Positions 1-12,497 of a DNA stretch of 64,000 nt are shown piece after piece. Within the stretch, counting starts at the first letter, position 1. Each line of letters opens with the position of its first letter. A program made the position numbers and the translations under genes. The stretch lies in NCBI GenBank assembly GCA_905250125.1, contig CAJNOL010000728.1, positions 1 to 64,000 of the forward strand, read 5' to 3'. Source of the stretch: Rotaria sordida. Taxonomy: Eukaryota; Rotifera; Eurotatoria; Philodinida; Philodinidae. A model generated the notes under the pieces. That model saw only the letters and a program-made list of their open reading frames with translations, was not told the DNA's origin and did not search any database.

Positions 1-1003
1 GCAAAGCCGAACCTCATATCTATGGACGGTAAGAAAATTTCAAAATACGTTCATAATCACGAGAAATTAAATATTTTTATTTTTAGTTATTACATTCATC
101 CTGATAGTCCACAAACCGGTGCACAATGGATGAAACAAACCATTCTTTTTAATAAAGTTAAAATAACAAATAATCCGATGCAAAATTCTAATCAAGTAAT
201 AGTTTTCTTAATCTTAATTTAGAATTTTTTTATTTTAAATGATTTATTTTGTAAAGATTCTTATAAATTCAATGCATCGATATATACTACGTTTACATAT
301 TGTTCAAGCATCAGATGATTATTCAATACGAACAGGCCCCTTAAGTACATTTGTTTTTGATGAAACTATTTTTATTGCTGTTACTGCTTATCAAAATGAT
401 CAGGTTAATTGAAATAAATTTAGTCAAAACAAAAATTATATTAAATTTGTATTTTTTTTTTTAGATAAAAAACTTAAAAATAGATAATAATCCATTTGCA
501 AAAGGTTTTCGTGAACCAACACATGGGAAAAAGTAAATAAAAATTTTAAAAATCAAAATATAAGATTTTTCATAAGTCCATTTTATTATAGAAATACTTC
601 AAAATCTCTCAAACGTCTTCAATCAACTTCTTCATTAAATAAATCAATAAAATATGATGAAAAACAACAACGTCTATATAAAAATGATTCTTCATTATTA
701 TCTTCAAATTCATATTCGCCACCATTACATAGTACTGTTGCTGATTCGACAACATCATCATATATAAATAATAGTATTGATAATCAAGAACAAAACAGTG
801 ATACAACAATTTTGAATTTTCCTTCAATATATCATCGTCAATTTCCGTACAATTCTTATCCAAATGATTCATCATCTATGATCTACAATCCAACATATTC
901 ATATATGGGACCAACATCTGGATCATCAATGAATTTTTCTTCCTATGGATATTATCCAACTTCAGTTTATTCAACAAATAATTATAATACACCATTTTTT
1001 TGA
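1..1003 (+). CDS. T-box transcription factor, 3' part (gene 1 of tandem pair)
   Basis: DNA-binding T-box protein, presumably nuclear; the 5' exons lie outside the window. Exons read as 1-28, 87-195, 257-403, 465-532 and 592-1003, with GT-AG introns of 50-70 bp and phases that join cleanly. The spliced product runs [20 protein letters not shown], then [20 protein letters not shown] and [10 protein letters not shown], the standard second half of a T-box domain. A roughly 135-residue Ser/Tyr/Asn-rich tail follows, ending NTPFF before TGA at 1001-1003. It sits 560 bp upstream of a second T-box gene on the same strand, so a tandem duplication is likely. I cannot assign the subfamily: the visible half shares features with the Tbx2/3, Tbx1 and Tbx6 groups. 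The family call is firm. Confidence 0.9.
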
Positions 1004-1564
1004 TATAGAAAAAAAAACAGAATTTTCGTGTACAAGTCTATATTTAAAATAAAAAACTTATTAGACTCTAAAAAAAAAGACTAACTGAACTTATTAAAGC
1101 GTATATATATCATAAAAATGAATAGTTAATTTAATATCTCAAATGGGATTTTCACACTAGTTATATATATATATATATTCTCTCGAGTATTGATCACATC
1201 ATCACAAAACAATATTGAAATTTTTTTCAATGATTCTCTTTCTGTCTCTCTATTCATAAACGATTATAGTCACACATCATAAAAAAAAAACAAAACGTAT
1301 GCTTATAGAGTAGTAATAGTTGCAATTGCAATAAATATAAATGGTCTAAATGTTTATTGAAGAAGAAAAAGAAGAAGACAATATTCACTACCTTCAAAAA
1401 AGAATATTTTATTGGATGAATCAATTGATTGGACAAAAAAATATACATATACATTTTTTTTTTCTCTCTCTCTCTTTTTGTCCGTCTGTCTCTCTTGTCT
1501 GATATCAATTATTTTTAACTTAAACATATAGATACAAACACGAATCAATCGAATTACGTCACAC
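1004..1564. other. Intergenic DNA between the two T-box genes
   Basis: AT-rich, with a short (TA)n run near 1163-1180 and pyrimidine-rich CT tracts near 1240 and 1455-1495. No coding signal is seen. It must hold the 3' UTR of gene 1 and the promoter of gene 2, but no specific element can be named. Confidence 0.5.
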
Positions 1565-3482
1565 ATGTTATCCTACCTGACACCATCAATGCAAACACAA
1601 CTATCATCATCCGATTCGGCACTTGCCATCTGTTCAACATCTTCAGATGAAGGAAATAAATCATTATATCCAAATGAAAATGATAATAATGGACTTTTGA
1701 ATTCTTCACGTATTTCATATACACATCCACATCCTCACCAATCACCAGTACCATTTGTTTATGGTCATCCATCAACATCAGCATATGGTTTTGGTTTTAG
1801 TTTTTATGATGAAATATCTCCATTTACTGGTAAATATTTAAAGAAAAAAAAACAGAAAAAACAAAATTTTCATTTTCATTAAAATTATTCATATTTATTA
1901 AATAGATACATCTCGAACATCTTATACATTTGTTCATACAACAAAACGTACTGATCCAAATATTGATGTTAAACTTGAAAATATTGATTTATGGAAACGT
2001 TTTGCTGAACTTGATTTAGAAATGATTATAACAAAAAGTGGAAGGTAAAAAAAAACTAAAAAACACTTAATTGTTGTTGTCACTTAAATAGACTAGTGTG
2101 TGTCGTGCTCACCTTATTGTCATAATCTCTTGAGAGATGTGCTTTCATATAGTATGAAGTGTTAGATGCATCTGTTCATCAATTGAAATTAATGATGAGT
2201 TAAATAACTAATTGATTTCAGCTTTTTGTTTTTTGTTCTTAACACAACAGTAGATCATAATTATATGAATATATTTAGACGTATGTTTCCAACATTTAAA
2301 ATATCATTGACTGGACTTGATCCAACAAGTAAATATATTGTTTATATGGATGTTATACCTGTTGATAATCATCGATATAAATATCATAATTCTCAATGGA
2401 TAATTACGGGTGCAGCTGAACCACATAGTAAGTTAAATTTTTTGTGAATTAATGTCAAGTAAATAGAGTTTTTTTGTTTTCTTTATTTGATTAGTGCCAG
2501 GTCGATTTTATCCTCATCCGGATAGTAATTCAACTGGTGCACAATTAATGAAACAACCATTATCATTTGGTAAACTTAAATTAACTAATAATACTGCTGA
2601 TCAAAATGGACATGTAAATTTTGTTTTGTTTTTAAATGAAATTTAATTGAATTGAAAATTTAGATTGTACTTAATTCAATGCATAAATATATTCCTCGTC
2701 TTCATATTGTACAAGCTTTTAATTCATCTAATACTGATATGAAAGTATCAATGGCACCATTTGATAATATTAATATATTTGTATTTCCAGAAACTCAATT
2801 TATTGCTGTAACTGCTTATCAAAATGAGGATGTAAATATTATAATAATACTTCTTTCTTTTTTATTTAAATTCTTTTTTTTTTTTTCATATTCAAGGTTA
2901 CTCGATTAAAAATTGATCATAATCCTGTAAGTAAAATCTAGAATAATTGAAATAAATTTTACTATTCATTTTTTTTTTCTCATATTATAGTTTGCTAAAG
3001 GTTTTCGTGAAAATAATGGACATTCTAATCGAAAGTAGGAATAAAAAATAAAATTTCATTTTGTATAATAATTATCATTTATAGAGATATAAAATCAGCA
3101 AAACGATGTCTTGATGATGATTATGATCGAAATATATATCCAACACCAGAATCATCAAAACGACGTAAATCAAGTTCAGGTGAAGATGATCAAATACCTC
3201 CATCACATATTGCATCTGTAAATAGTACAGCTAATATACCGGATTCAACAACTTCATTTACAGATTTTTATGAAAATCAATTTCAATCACATTTTTATGA
3301 TCCTAGTTTGTATACATCACCTTATTCTCGATTAACTCCAACTTATCCATTTTCTTATACACCGATGGCATCAACTCCTAATACAAATCCATTTTCATTA
3401 GCAGCAGCTGCCGCTGCAAGTCGATACTCATCACCATATTCATTTTCTTCACCTTATTATCAATATCCTACTTCATCGTAAA
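1565..3482 (+). CDS. T-box transcription factor (gene 2 of tandem pair)
   Basis: Complete T-box gene. Exons read as 1565-1829, 1906-2044, 2279-2427, 2495-2613, 2664-2831, 2897-2926, 2991-3034 and 3085-3482. An 88-residue Ser/His/Pro-rich leader precedes the domain, which starts [20 protein letters not shown] and continues through [78 protein letters not shown] and [10 protein letters not shown]. All the canonical DNA-contact blocks are present. A basic patch (SSKRRK) after the domain could be a nuclear signal. The tail is rich in Ser, Tyr and Pro with a short Ala run. The third exon follows the longest intron (2045-2278). Subfamily is unresolved; the [13 protein letters not shown] block and LHIVQ recall the Tbx6/Tbx2-5 range. 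Confidence 0.93.
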
Positions 3483-3772
3483 ATTTTCTTTTGTTTGTTT
3501 TTTTTTTATTTGTCAATATAACATTCATCCAAATTTTGTTGTGTTTTCCTTCTTTTTTTTTGCAAAAATATAAACAGAAAATATGAACGGTGTTTCAATA
3601 AAGATGCAATGGTAAATTCGAGTTCAAAGATGAAATAGAAATTTTTTGAATCAAAATCAAAACAATATTAGTTCTTTCGTATTCTTGTTGCTAATCAAAT
3701 GTCGAAATAGATTTTCAGTTGGCTTTCTTTTAAAATTCGATATCATCAACAAAAGATTCTCATAACCAAATA

Positions 3773-4460
3773 TACAGTAGCTACCAATATTGTTCAATAA
3801 GACTTATTTTTATTGGGTTACTGCTGTCTTAATTGCTACAAAAAATTCAAATATTGATTCCAATAGAGAAAATGTATAAAATAGAGATATAAGAAAATAA
3901 AAATGGTTATCAGATTTCCAAAATTGAGATATATAGAGAAAACTAAAACATCAGTTTTCTAGCACCTATAACAGTTAAATTTAATTTTATTCACACTACA
4001 CAAAATGATAGGATAAATAATTCTCTTCAATATGAAACATTTCTTAAATCTGTACGATTGTTTTCGATGCAGATAGAGCCATGTCACAGCAACGTCTGAA
4101 GCCGGTTTTTTTTCTATTTTCGACGAAAAAATTTCATTTGAAACTTTCAATTAAATTATGGTATCTCAAGAAAAAAAAAACAGAATCGTATAGAATTTGA
4201 AGATGGCTACTTTTCTAGTGTATTATTTACTCTATCTTATTGTATAGTCTGAAGAAAACTATACTTCCGAGTTGTACGTTTTGAAAAACTCACGATTTGG
4301 TTTTCTTGAAAGCTCAAATTTGGAAATCTGATAATCATTTTTATTTTCTTATATTTTTATTTTATTTAGTTTTTCTTGATTTGAATCTTTTCAACAAATA
4401 AGATAGAAGAAAAGAAATGAAAATAAGTCTTGTTGAATAATTTTAGTAGTTATTGTTCTA
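3773..4460. mobile_element. Foldback (MITE-like) element, diverged
   Basis: Left arm 3773-3940 and right arm about 4300-4460 are imperfect inverted copies. The block at 3888-3930 matches the reverse complement of 4312-4355 almost base for base, and the left block TTCAATAAGACTTATTTT matches a right-end block near 4411-4435. The left end starts TACAGTA, as Tc1/mariner ends do. The interior (about 3950-4300) has no transposase. It reads as a non-autonomous DNA transposon. The right boundary is uncertain by about 10 bp. Confidence 0.7.
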
Positions 4461-4636
4461 TCGCAAATATATATTCAAATATGTTATTAGGTTTTTTTTT
4501 AAATAAAAGCTTAGTTATCTTTATTAACTACTCTTCTATCTATTCAAAGAGACCTACTAATGTATCTATAAATACTAGTTAAATAAATAATTAATGTTTA
4601 TAGAATAAAAATAAAGAATCTTGTTTTTCATTTTCT

Positions 4637-5322
4637 TTATATATGACGTGTTAAACCAATATTTTGACCAGCTTGACTTGCACCTTTATTCATTCCGTCG
4701 TTGAGTAAACCAACCATATTTTGTCCAGCACGTAATTGTTCTTCTGTAAACTCACGGACATTACTGTCAGACATTTTTGGACCTAGTATTGGTCCGTTAA
4801 AATTTTTTCTTTGTGCCTGAAAAAAAAAACCGATGAAATATTAATTATAATTATGAATTTTATTATTCACCTGTCGCCCAAGGGCATGAATACATTGTGT
4901 TACTTGAGCTATATTTCGCTTCTCAAAAAGATCTACCGTTTGAAATAATTCTGCATCAGGTAAACCATAAGCACGAGCAGCATTTTCTATTCAAGATTTA
5001 TTTAATAAGAAAGAAAAAATAATTTTATCACTTACGAAAAGCTGAAACATTTTCACGTAATTTAAATCCTCCACCTGATGTACAGATCTTGGAAATAGCG
5101 CCAGGTTGAAGTTTATTCATTAATCTATTATTTTACAAAAATATGAATAAAGATTTCTTTTGAACTAATGCAAGAAAAATAAAATAAAACGACATACTTG
5201 CATAAGATGATGCCATCTTTAAGTGCATCGTCATAAGAACCACTCGGAAATTTTTCTCCAATTACACTTTCAATCCATTGTTGGACCTCTCGATCAAGTT
5301 CTGGATTACGTTTTCCCGACAT
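4637..5322 (-). CDS. Transgelin/Mp20-like calponin-family protein (copy A)
   Basis: Actin-associated calponin-family protein with a single calponin-homology domain and one C-terminal calponin-like repeat. Exons on the minus strand are 5198-5322, 5036-5124, 4871-4986 and 4637-4816. The product begins MSGKRNPELDREVQQWIESV, then has DALKDGIILCK, LMNKLQPGAI, ELFQTVDLFEKRNIAQVTQC, GPILGPKMS, FTEEQLRAGQ and GMNKGASQAGQNIGL, the Mp20/transgelin signature. About 170 residues, slightly short of the usual 180-200. The ATG lies directly after a TTAG that aligns with the splice acceptor of copy B, so upstream coding exons may exist or have decayed (see finding near 5.9 kb). The family call is firm; the start is not. 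Confidence 0.88.
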
Positions 5323-6762
5323 CTAATTGATTCCAATATGTGTAGATGATTCCCAGACAAGTACTAGATAGAACGATGAATAAATAATATAAAGAAAAAA
5401 AGACGAACGAGCAAAAAAAAAGAGGAACGACACAAGTGATTATGATCGATAGAAAGGGTGATACATTTGTCAATATCTTAAGAGAAACCTAAGTTCATGG
5501 TTGGTTGCAAGAAGAAATATGGTGGATATTGTGAAAACAACTGTCATGTGCATTCGTTTACTAATGTCAGTGATAGTAATTTCAATGATCTCTCATAATA
5601 GGATGTAGCTGTTAGTTACTTGTTTATATTTTCAATCGAATGAGATGGAACAACTATGACTTATATTATAGTCTAATTCAAAAATAATTCATATGTATTT
5701 ATATACAGGCACTCGCAAGAAAAAGAAAAAATATGTATATATATATAACTGACTGATTGTAAATATTAGATCTTACTAGTGTTTTATCGTTACATCTGAA
5801 CTATCAAGTAACTTGTTCATATATTTGAAACAAATAAAAATGTTAAGTCGAAATTTCTATTAACTTTACTTGATTCTCAGTCAATGATTCATAGAAAAGT
5901 CCATGGAATGACTTGTTTTTCAATCTCAATATACAGTAAACAGAAATCACAGCTTTAGATTAATGAGGCAACCTCAACGAGTATCATCAAATAATACTAT
6001 GGATAGTGACATGATGATATATAATAGTAGACGCAGAGAAAAAAAAGAATGACGCAGAAGAAAAGAAATATACGATAAGAACAATATTGGTTATTTACAG
6101 GAAGGAAGACCTTTTTTTTTCTATAGGTTATAGCTGATAGATGAAGTAATGTTGAAAAGTGTCATCTTTTGGAATATTGAATATAATGAATGTTTCAAAT
6201 AAAACAATTGAATTCTGAGACTTGATATTGATTGCAATATTCATAGAGTTATTTTATCGTTTCTAAGCAAACTAATTCGTATCAAATATTTTATCTTATG
6301 TTCTTCATCATCCAGTTAGTTCTCTTGAAAGTTACAGGTAGAGCTGAAGTACAACGTAGTGTAATATATTGCTAGGTAATATATAATCAAAAATCATTAT
6401 CAGATTGAATAACATCAAAGTTACTTTCTTAAAACAACTTGCATTATCTCCTTTATGTTATATCAGTAATGTTTTATTATCATGAACAGTAACGATTATT
6501 GCAACTCTAGGACAATATTACTATAAACAGTGACGTCAACTATTCTCGTCAATATAATTTTATAAAAACATGGATACTTTCTTTTTTGTAATTTGAGTAA
6601 ATGATACTTTCACATAGAAATCTTTTTGTTCTTGTATTTGAAATCTGTCTACTTATCATTATATTGTATATAGTTGTTAGTACAAAAAAACCGTGATATA
6701 GTTATTAGTTTCCTAAGATTGAATTCTTTATTGAATAAATAAAACAATAATATAAGTGTCGA
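5323..6762. other. Intergenic DNA upstream of calponin copy A
   Basis: AT-rich DNA with no convincing new gene. On the minus strand near 5870-5930 a short segment reads GLFYESLTENQVK, resembling the first coding exon of copy B (GPAYGSLAANQAK), but without a clean GT donor directly after the lysine. Otherwise only simple AT-rich tracts are seen. Confidence 0.5.
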
Positions 6763-7377
6763 TTAAATATCATTTTCAAGCAAGATTAAAGCAATAATAA
6801 TAGGTAAAATAGATGAATAAAGATTGAGAGGAGGTTCATTAATATTTATTTCAGACGATGATGATTTGATAAAGTTAAGTAAACTACGAAGTTCAACCAT
6901 TCCAATAGAATCTTCAAGAAATGAATAAAGACGATTAAGTTTATTGATTCGTGTTGAATTTGTATCTCGTGCAAGATCAACCAGCAGTTGAAGACTAATT
7001 TCGTGTTCTTCTTGTTGTTCATTCATATGTGAATGTAATGATGATAATGATGATGATGATACTAATGGTGGTAATTGAATATTATGTAGATTAGTAAGAA
7101 GATTTTCAACAGAAGAACTGCTTAATGTACGCTGTTGTGATCGACGTTGTCGACTATGGGATCGTTGACGATCGTCACATACAATGGAGCTGTCTGACAA
7201 TTCTGATGATGCTCTAATAGCTTCAGTATAAGTTGACCGATTTCCATTTTTTTCTCGGATTTGTGGCTAAAAAACAAAAAGTCTCTAGATTGATATAAAA
7301 TTGACAGAAAAATACTTTTTCCACTTGAGATTGATGTTTAGATATTGAAGAGATATTTTCAGATTTTGATTGAGTAC
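6763..7377 (-). CDS. Unrecognised protein, 3' exons; possible NEK-type C-terminus
   Basis: Two minus-strand exons are visible: 7316-7377, reading TQSKSENISSISKHQSQVEK, and 6763-7266, joined in frame by a 49-bp intron. The first part is Ser/Arg/Gln-rich and probably disordered (RSHSRQRRSQQ). The C-terminal 90 residues are predicted helical (LNRLYSFLEDSIGMVELRSL ... LYSSILPIIIALILLENDI). The spacing of LE, G and the final LY-P-I motif recalls the C-terminal region of NEK1/NEK4 kinases, but no kinase exons were found upstream, so this is only a suggestion. The hydrophobic stretch near the end could be mistaken for a membrane anchor. The 5' end is not identified. It lies between the two calponin copies on the same strand. 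Confidence 0.5.
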
Positions 7378-8180
7378 CTATGACAGATGAAAAAATTCAA
7401 TCTTTTCTTGTTCATCAAAATTAGAAATCAAGATAAGGATAGTATATGGTTCTTCTTTTAATTTTGAAATGTAAACGAAAATTTCAGTGGTAACTTTTCA
7501 TTTTGAAATAATATGACTGATCATTGAAGTCATGACATTTATCATACAAGAGAAAATATTGAATTTCGTTAAACCTTACTTTAGATTAGAAGATTCTCTT
7601 TAATAAATTATTTTCTAACAAAATTGAAACTTTCATTAGTATATATTTACATCAAAATATACCTAGTTTTTAGGATTTTGAATTGAAAATATTAAAAGAA
7701 TGATGTCAACATTCGTGCTGGATTTTCAAAATCCTAAAAACATCTTTGAAAATTCTCGAAAGGTTTAGATTTTGTTGAAAAAAACTTTTTATTAAAAATG
7801 ATGATAATAAATATGACACAATAAAAGACTCCGAGTCTTCTATTGCAGAGAATGATTTAGAATAACATCATTATATCTTGCAGTGATTTTATTTAAACCA
7901 AGTTATGTATCTTCTACGACACATTAATGTATATACATATACGTATTTATCATTCGACAATGGCAATAAACTTCAATGATCATAGCAATTCCGTCATATT
8001 ATTTCAATAAGCAAAAAAATACACGAAAAAAAAATCAGTTTTTATTCAAAATTTTCTTATTATTGACACTCATCATATTTCTTTATTTGAAAAAATGGTT
8101 AATTATTAATAGAATTACAAAAAGCATCTGCAAAAAACATCTCTTTCTAGTTTATTATTTTATTATCATTATTTTATCAT
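7378..8180. other. Intergenic or upstream intronic DNA
   Basis: No coding exon recognised. A short hairpin lies at about 7668-7740 (TTAGGATTTTGAA paired with TTCAAAATCCTAA). The region holds the 5' part of the unrecognised 6.7-kb gene, if it extends that far, and the 3' UTR of calponin copy B. Confidence 0.4.
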
Positions 8181-9344
8181 TTATATATGACGTGATAGAC
8201 CAAAATTTTGGCCAGATTGATTCGCACCTTTAGTCATGCCTTCATTGAGTAAACCAAGTGTGCTTTGTCCAGCACGTAATTGTTCTTCAGTAAAATCGCG
8301 TACATTAGCATCAGACATTTTCGGACCAAGAGTTGGTCCATTAAATTTTTTTTTCTGTGCCTTAAGAGATAAAAAGTCGTGTAAATATATCACCATTTCA
8401 AAAACAAAAAAAATCCAATCACTCACAGTTCGACCAAGTGCAAAAATACACTGAGTTACTTGAGGAATATTATGTTTTTCAAAAAGGTCAATAGTTTGAA
8501 AGAGTTCAGCATCACTTAGACCATAAGCACGAGCGGCATTTTCTATTAGAATTATTTAGAGATATTAATTAATAATTAACTTATAAAAGTATCACTCACG
8601 AAAAAGTGAGATATTCTCACGTAATTTGAATGATCCACCTGATGTAGCAAATTTCGGAATAGCACCCGGTTGAAGTTTGTTCATTAATCTGTTGTTGGTT
8701 TTTTTTTAAATATACATCACGAATTATAATTAAAAAACAAACAAAGGACGAAGAAAACATACTTGCACAAGATAACACCATCTTTCAGTGCATCTTCATA
8801 AGGACCACTCGGAAATTTCTCTCCGATTATAGCTTCAACCCATTCTTGTACCCCTCGATCAAGATTTGGATCACGTTTTGCTGCGATCTAAACAACCGGC
8901 GGTTATCAGACAGATATCATTCAAATGCAAAAAAGAAAGAAAATCCACAGTTAGAAAGATGTTATTAATCATATTCTTAGAATTCTTTCTAGAATGATGT
9001 ATTCTCTCTTGATATAATTTTAATTCTACAATAGGTTACTAGTCTATAGTTCGAAACTATCATTGTTCATAATCTATTGACTTACTCTGTTGGCTAATAA
9101 AAAATTAGCACTATCATTATCATTCTCTGCATGAGAAATAAACCCTTCAAGCATATATTTCTATAAACAGAGATAACAAAAGAGAAATGAAAGACAACAT
9201 GTACTAGTGATAATGCACTACTTCTTTTTATGTTCATCTAGTTGTTAACTCATGTATGGCAAAGAAAGAGATTCCATCAACTGTCTATTTCACCTTTGCT
9301 TGATTAGCAGCCAATGATCCATATGCAGGTCCAACATGAGACAT
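8181..9344 (-). CDS. Transgelin/Mp20-like calponin-family protein (copy B)
   Basis: Six minus-strand exons: 9294-9344, 9086-9160, 8763-8887, 8600-8688, 8427-8542 and 8181-8360. Protein of about 210 residues. The first exon MSHVGPAYGSLAANQAK matches the GPSYG start of vertebrate transgelins; exon 2 adds YMLEGFISHAENDNDSANFL. The calponin-homology domain follows (DPNLDRGVQEW, GEKFPSG, DALKDGVILCK, LMNKLQPGAI), and the C-terminal repeat region (GPTLGPKMS, FTEEQLRAGQ, GMTKGANQSGQNFGLSRHI). Exon boundaries from exon 3 on match copy A exactly, so the two are tandem duplicates. Expected role: actin bundling or regulation in muscle or cytoskeleton. Confidence 0.9.
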
Positions 9345-11040
9345 GTTCTTCAAGTGAATATGCGTACAGTAATAATAAGAAGTCACTGCCAAAGAAAGAG
9401 TGATAATAACAAGAAACACGACTATGTATTTATACCAATATAATTGTATTCATAGAGAAAAAGAAGAAAAAAAATATCGGCTAAAAGTAAATGAGTAATG
9501 TTTCCGTCTACAGATGTTCACATAAGAGTACAGAATAATGACGATATTGACATATTCTATAAGAAAGGATTGATCTAGAATGACTTGTATAACAGATAGA
9601 TAGAGAGAAGTAAACAAAGATTTTCTTAATACAAACATGAAGGAAACAATCATTTCGTCATGTACAAACTATCTTATATATTAATCATCTTTATGTAGGC
9701 GGGTATAATATGGTATTTTCTATTTTCCTTTTAATCACACACTAGGATGCCATCTATAATAATGTACTTTTGATGAATAGACGCGTGGGAACATTACTAA
9801 AAAAAACCGACTTATTAATCTTTGTCAAGGATGATTAATAACATCATTCAATACAATACTGATTTCATACGTATATATATATATAAATAGACGATGATGA
9901 TATCAATAACAATAACTCTTTTAATATTTAAATATTTAGTATTCTTGTAAGAATTTAAACGAAACTTGTTCGCTAATCAGAGTGTATTATTTTTTAGCGA
10001 ATACAATCAATTTTTTTTACTTTTTTTTCTATTCAATTATTATCGTATATGACTCCATAAAAAGTCATGTATAGATGCTTGTTGTTCAAATGTAACAAAT
10101 ATATATCTCATTACATGCATTTGATTACCTTTCGATTGAGAGCAATGTCCATTCCATACGCTGGCATTGTTGATTCAGTGATACGACAACGACTGATTAA
10201 TAATAAATAGTATGATTTATTTCAATGTAGCCGAAAAAAAAAGTTATATCGGATTGATCACTATGTGGAATATACACCATAGAATGATGATTACTTGACA
10301 ATAAGTTAACTGAATGAATGAGCGACAAGCATTTCTGCCTGCAATAATTATAACATGGTTTGTTATTGTTCACGTAATCCGAGTCGAGTAATATATATTT
10401 ATGCACTTAGGTAAAGATAAGAGGAAAAGAGGATGGAATCTCCGAGTTGATGACCTCCAACTAACTCGACTAATGAGAATAGGAAATCAGATCCATCAAG
10501 AGAATCTTTTCTTCTTTGCTTCTAATTCTTTCTTTTTTCTTGTATCCTTCCTTTTTTTCTATTACTTCAGCTAAGACAAAAGATAGTGTAATAAAGAAAT
10601 AATATTATGGTACCTTGACCTAAGAAGACAAACTGATAATAGAATCCAATCATCGTTATCTTAGTGCAGTAAAGAAAATTATCCTTGTACAATCTATTTG
10701 AAAGTTATTTCTGTCGTTTACATCATAAATGATGTTTGTACGTATTTCCATGCTATTAAAATCTACTTGTAACGAATAAATTGATTTGATTCTCTAAAAT
10801 AATACCATCAATATTTCATCGTATTCTTGTTTATCATATGTAATATTGGTCAATATTATAAGTTCACCTGAGATTTTTTGTGACCTCCAAACACTCCATA
10901 GCATTATACTTTCCCAGAAAAATGACATCATAGTTTGACCTCTTTCTCTCTCTCTTTCGTTATACATCTGATTTTCTTTTGTTGCATTATTATTTTTTCC
11001 TTCTATTACATTTATCTACTTTATAGGACGAGCCTTTGCG
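9345..11040. other. Intergenic DNA
   Basis: AT-rich, simple tracts including (TA)n near 9860-9890 and CT runs near 10935-10960. No exon with splice sites and family similarity was recognised on either strand. Confidence 0.45.
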
Positions 11041-11049
11041 TCGGAAGAC

Positions 11050-12230
11050 AAGAAAAATTAAATTGTAGTGTTATTAAAAAATTATAGATGCCAGAGAACA
11101 GTGGCGAGGAAGTTTAGTGCGTCACAAAACTGCGCAAAAAATGTGTCCAAAAAAGTTAAGATAGGTCTATGCCAAAGGACAACGTCGAAAACGTTTGTCT
11201 ACTAGAAAAGATGGTTGTCGACTATTACGATTGTGTAAAGAAAGGTCGAACAAAAAGTAGTCGACAATTTTCATCTGAATTGGTATTACTAAATGGTAAA
11301 ACATTATCGGCTCGCACAGTCTATTATCAACTGTTGGATAGTGAATACAAAAGTTATACTGCCAAACGTAAACCGTTTTGTAATGCAATACAAAAGAAAA
11401 ACGTCTTGAGCTTGCGAATAATCATATTCATGAACTGCCCAATAACTGAAAATACGTTATCTGGAGCGATGAGGCTCATTTTGAACTATTTAATTGCAAG
11501 AATCGTACATTAGTCCGACGAACAATGAGCAAAAATGAAAAATCATTTAGTTTCATCTTTTATCGAGACCGATTAAACAGTCCTACTTATATTCAGATCA
11601 TTGGTGAGGCTCTATCCTTATTCGTTGAAGACACATTCAACTTGCAACGTGATAATTAGGTTTTGATGCATGATAATGTTTTATCGTATATCTCAAAATT
11701 TGCTATCGATTATTTCGAAAGAAACAACATTTCTCTTATGAATTGATCGTCTGCGTCATCGGTTGTCAACTACAACGAAAACTTATAAGATATGATTAAT
11801 GATCGTCTAAAATCCATGCAACCCGAGAACTTAACAGAGTCTAGAGACATGATTTATCAAATATGGATCGATTTCAGTCAGAAGACGTGCAAAACACTGG
11901 TTAATTCCATGTCATGTCGACTGGAACATTGTCAAACGGTTCGTGAAGGAACAGTGAGTAAATATTGTTAAAGCAGTGAAAGATTTTGTTATGAAAACTT
12001 CGATTGACCTTATAATTTTGTTCGATGAAAAAGTGTTGTTTGTTTGGTATCTGCTGTCTTTTCATGATAACAATAGTTAGATATTGTAGATGAAATACAT
12101 ATTCATAGATAGGATAGCTGACTCTACAACACTTACATATGTACTTCTTAAATGATGTCTTAGTAATCGATAACAAAATAAAAAAATTTCTGTGTATAGG
12201 ATAAACCTATAGTTTTGGTCGTTACTATAG
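11050..12230 (+). pseudogene. Dead Tc1-type transposase copy
   Basis: Plus-strand remnant of a Tc1/mariner transposase. A helix-turn-helix-like part (KSRQFSSELVLLNGKTLSAR) is followed by the catalytic core: IWSDEAHFELFN near 11458 (first Asp), LVRRTMSKNE, a deletion of the usual glycine-rich core, SPTYIQIIGEAL, MHDNV near 11668 (second Asp), then a degraded third acidic region near 11750 with stops, and the tail VNSMSCRLEHCQTV. Several stops and frame changes show it is inactive. The right end (about 12197-12230) carries a terminal repeat reading, on the minus strand, AACGACCAAAACTATAGG, typical of Tc1 ends. No matching left terminal repeat was seen, so the 5' side is truncated or unrecognised. 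Confidence 0.85.
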
Positions 12231-12497
12231 TTAATAAATTTTTAATAGATTTTTTTTTGAAAAGTTTGTTTTGACAAGATAAATATCATTTTGTCAAAGA
12301 TTCTATCTATAACTACACATGTTCATCTCGACGTGTCAATGTTATATTTTGCTGAATACATTCGTTAAATTGAACATCAAGACATAACAACATTCAATAA
12401 GTCTTTATTTTATATTTATTTAAAAAAATTCACTAGAAACGATCAAACTTTTAAATCTGAATCATAGTTTTTTATGATTTATTATTTATCAGGCATT
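12231..12497. other. Intergenic DNA downstream of the sirtuin gene
   Basis: Short AT-rich spacer; presumably the sirtuin 3' UTR. Nothing else seen. Confidence 0.4.

Noticed and set aside
11167..11388. 73-codon minus-strand frame
   Set aside because: Antisense of the dead Tc1 transposase.
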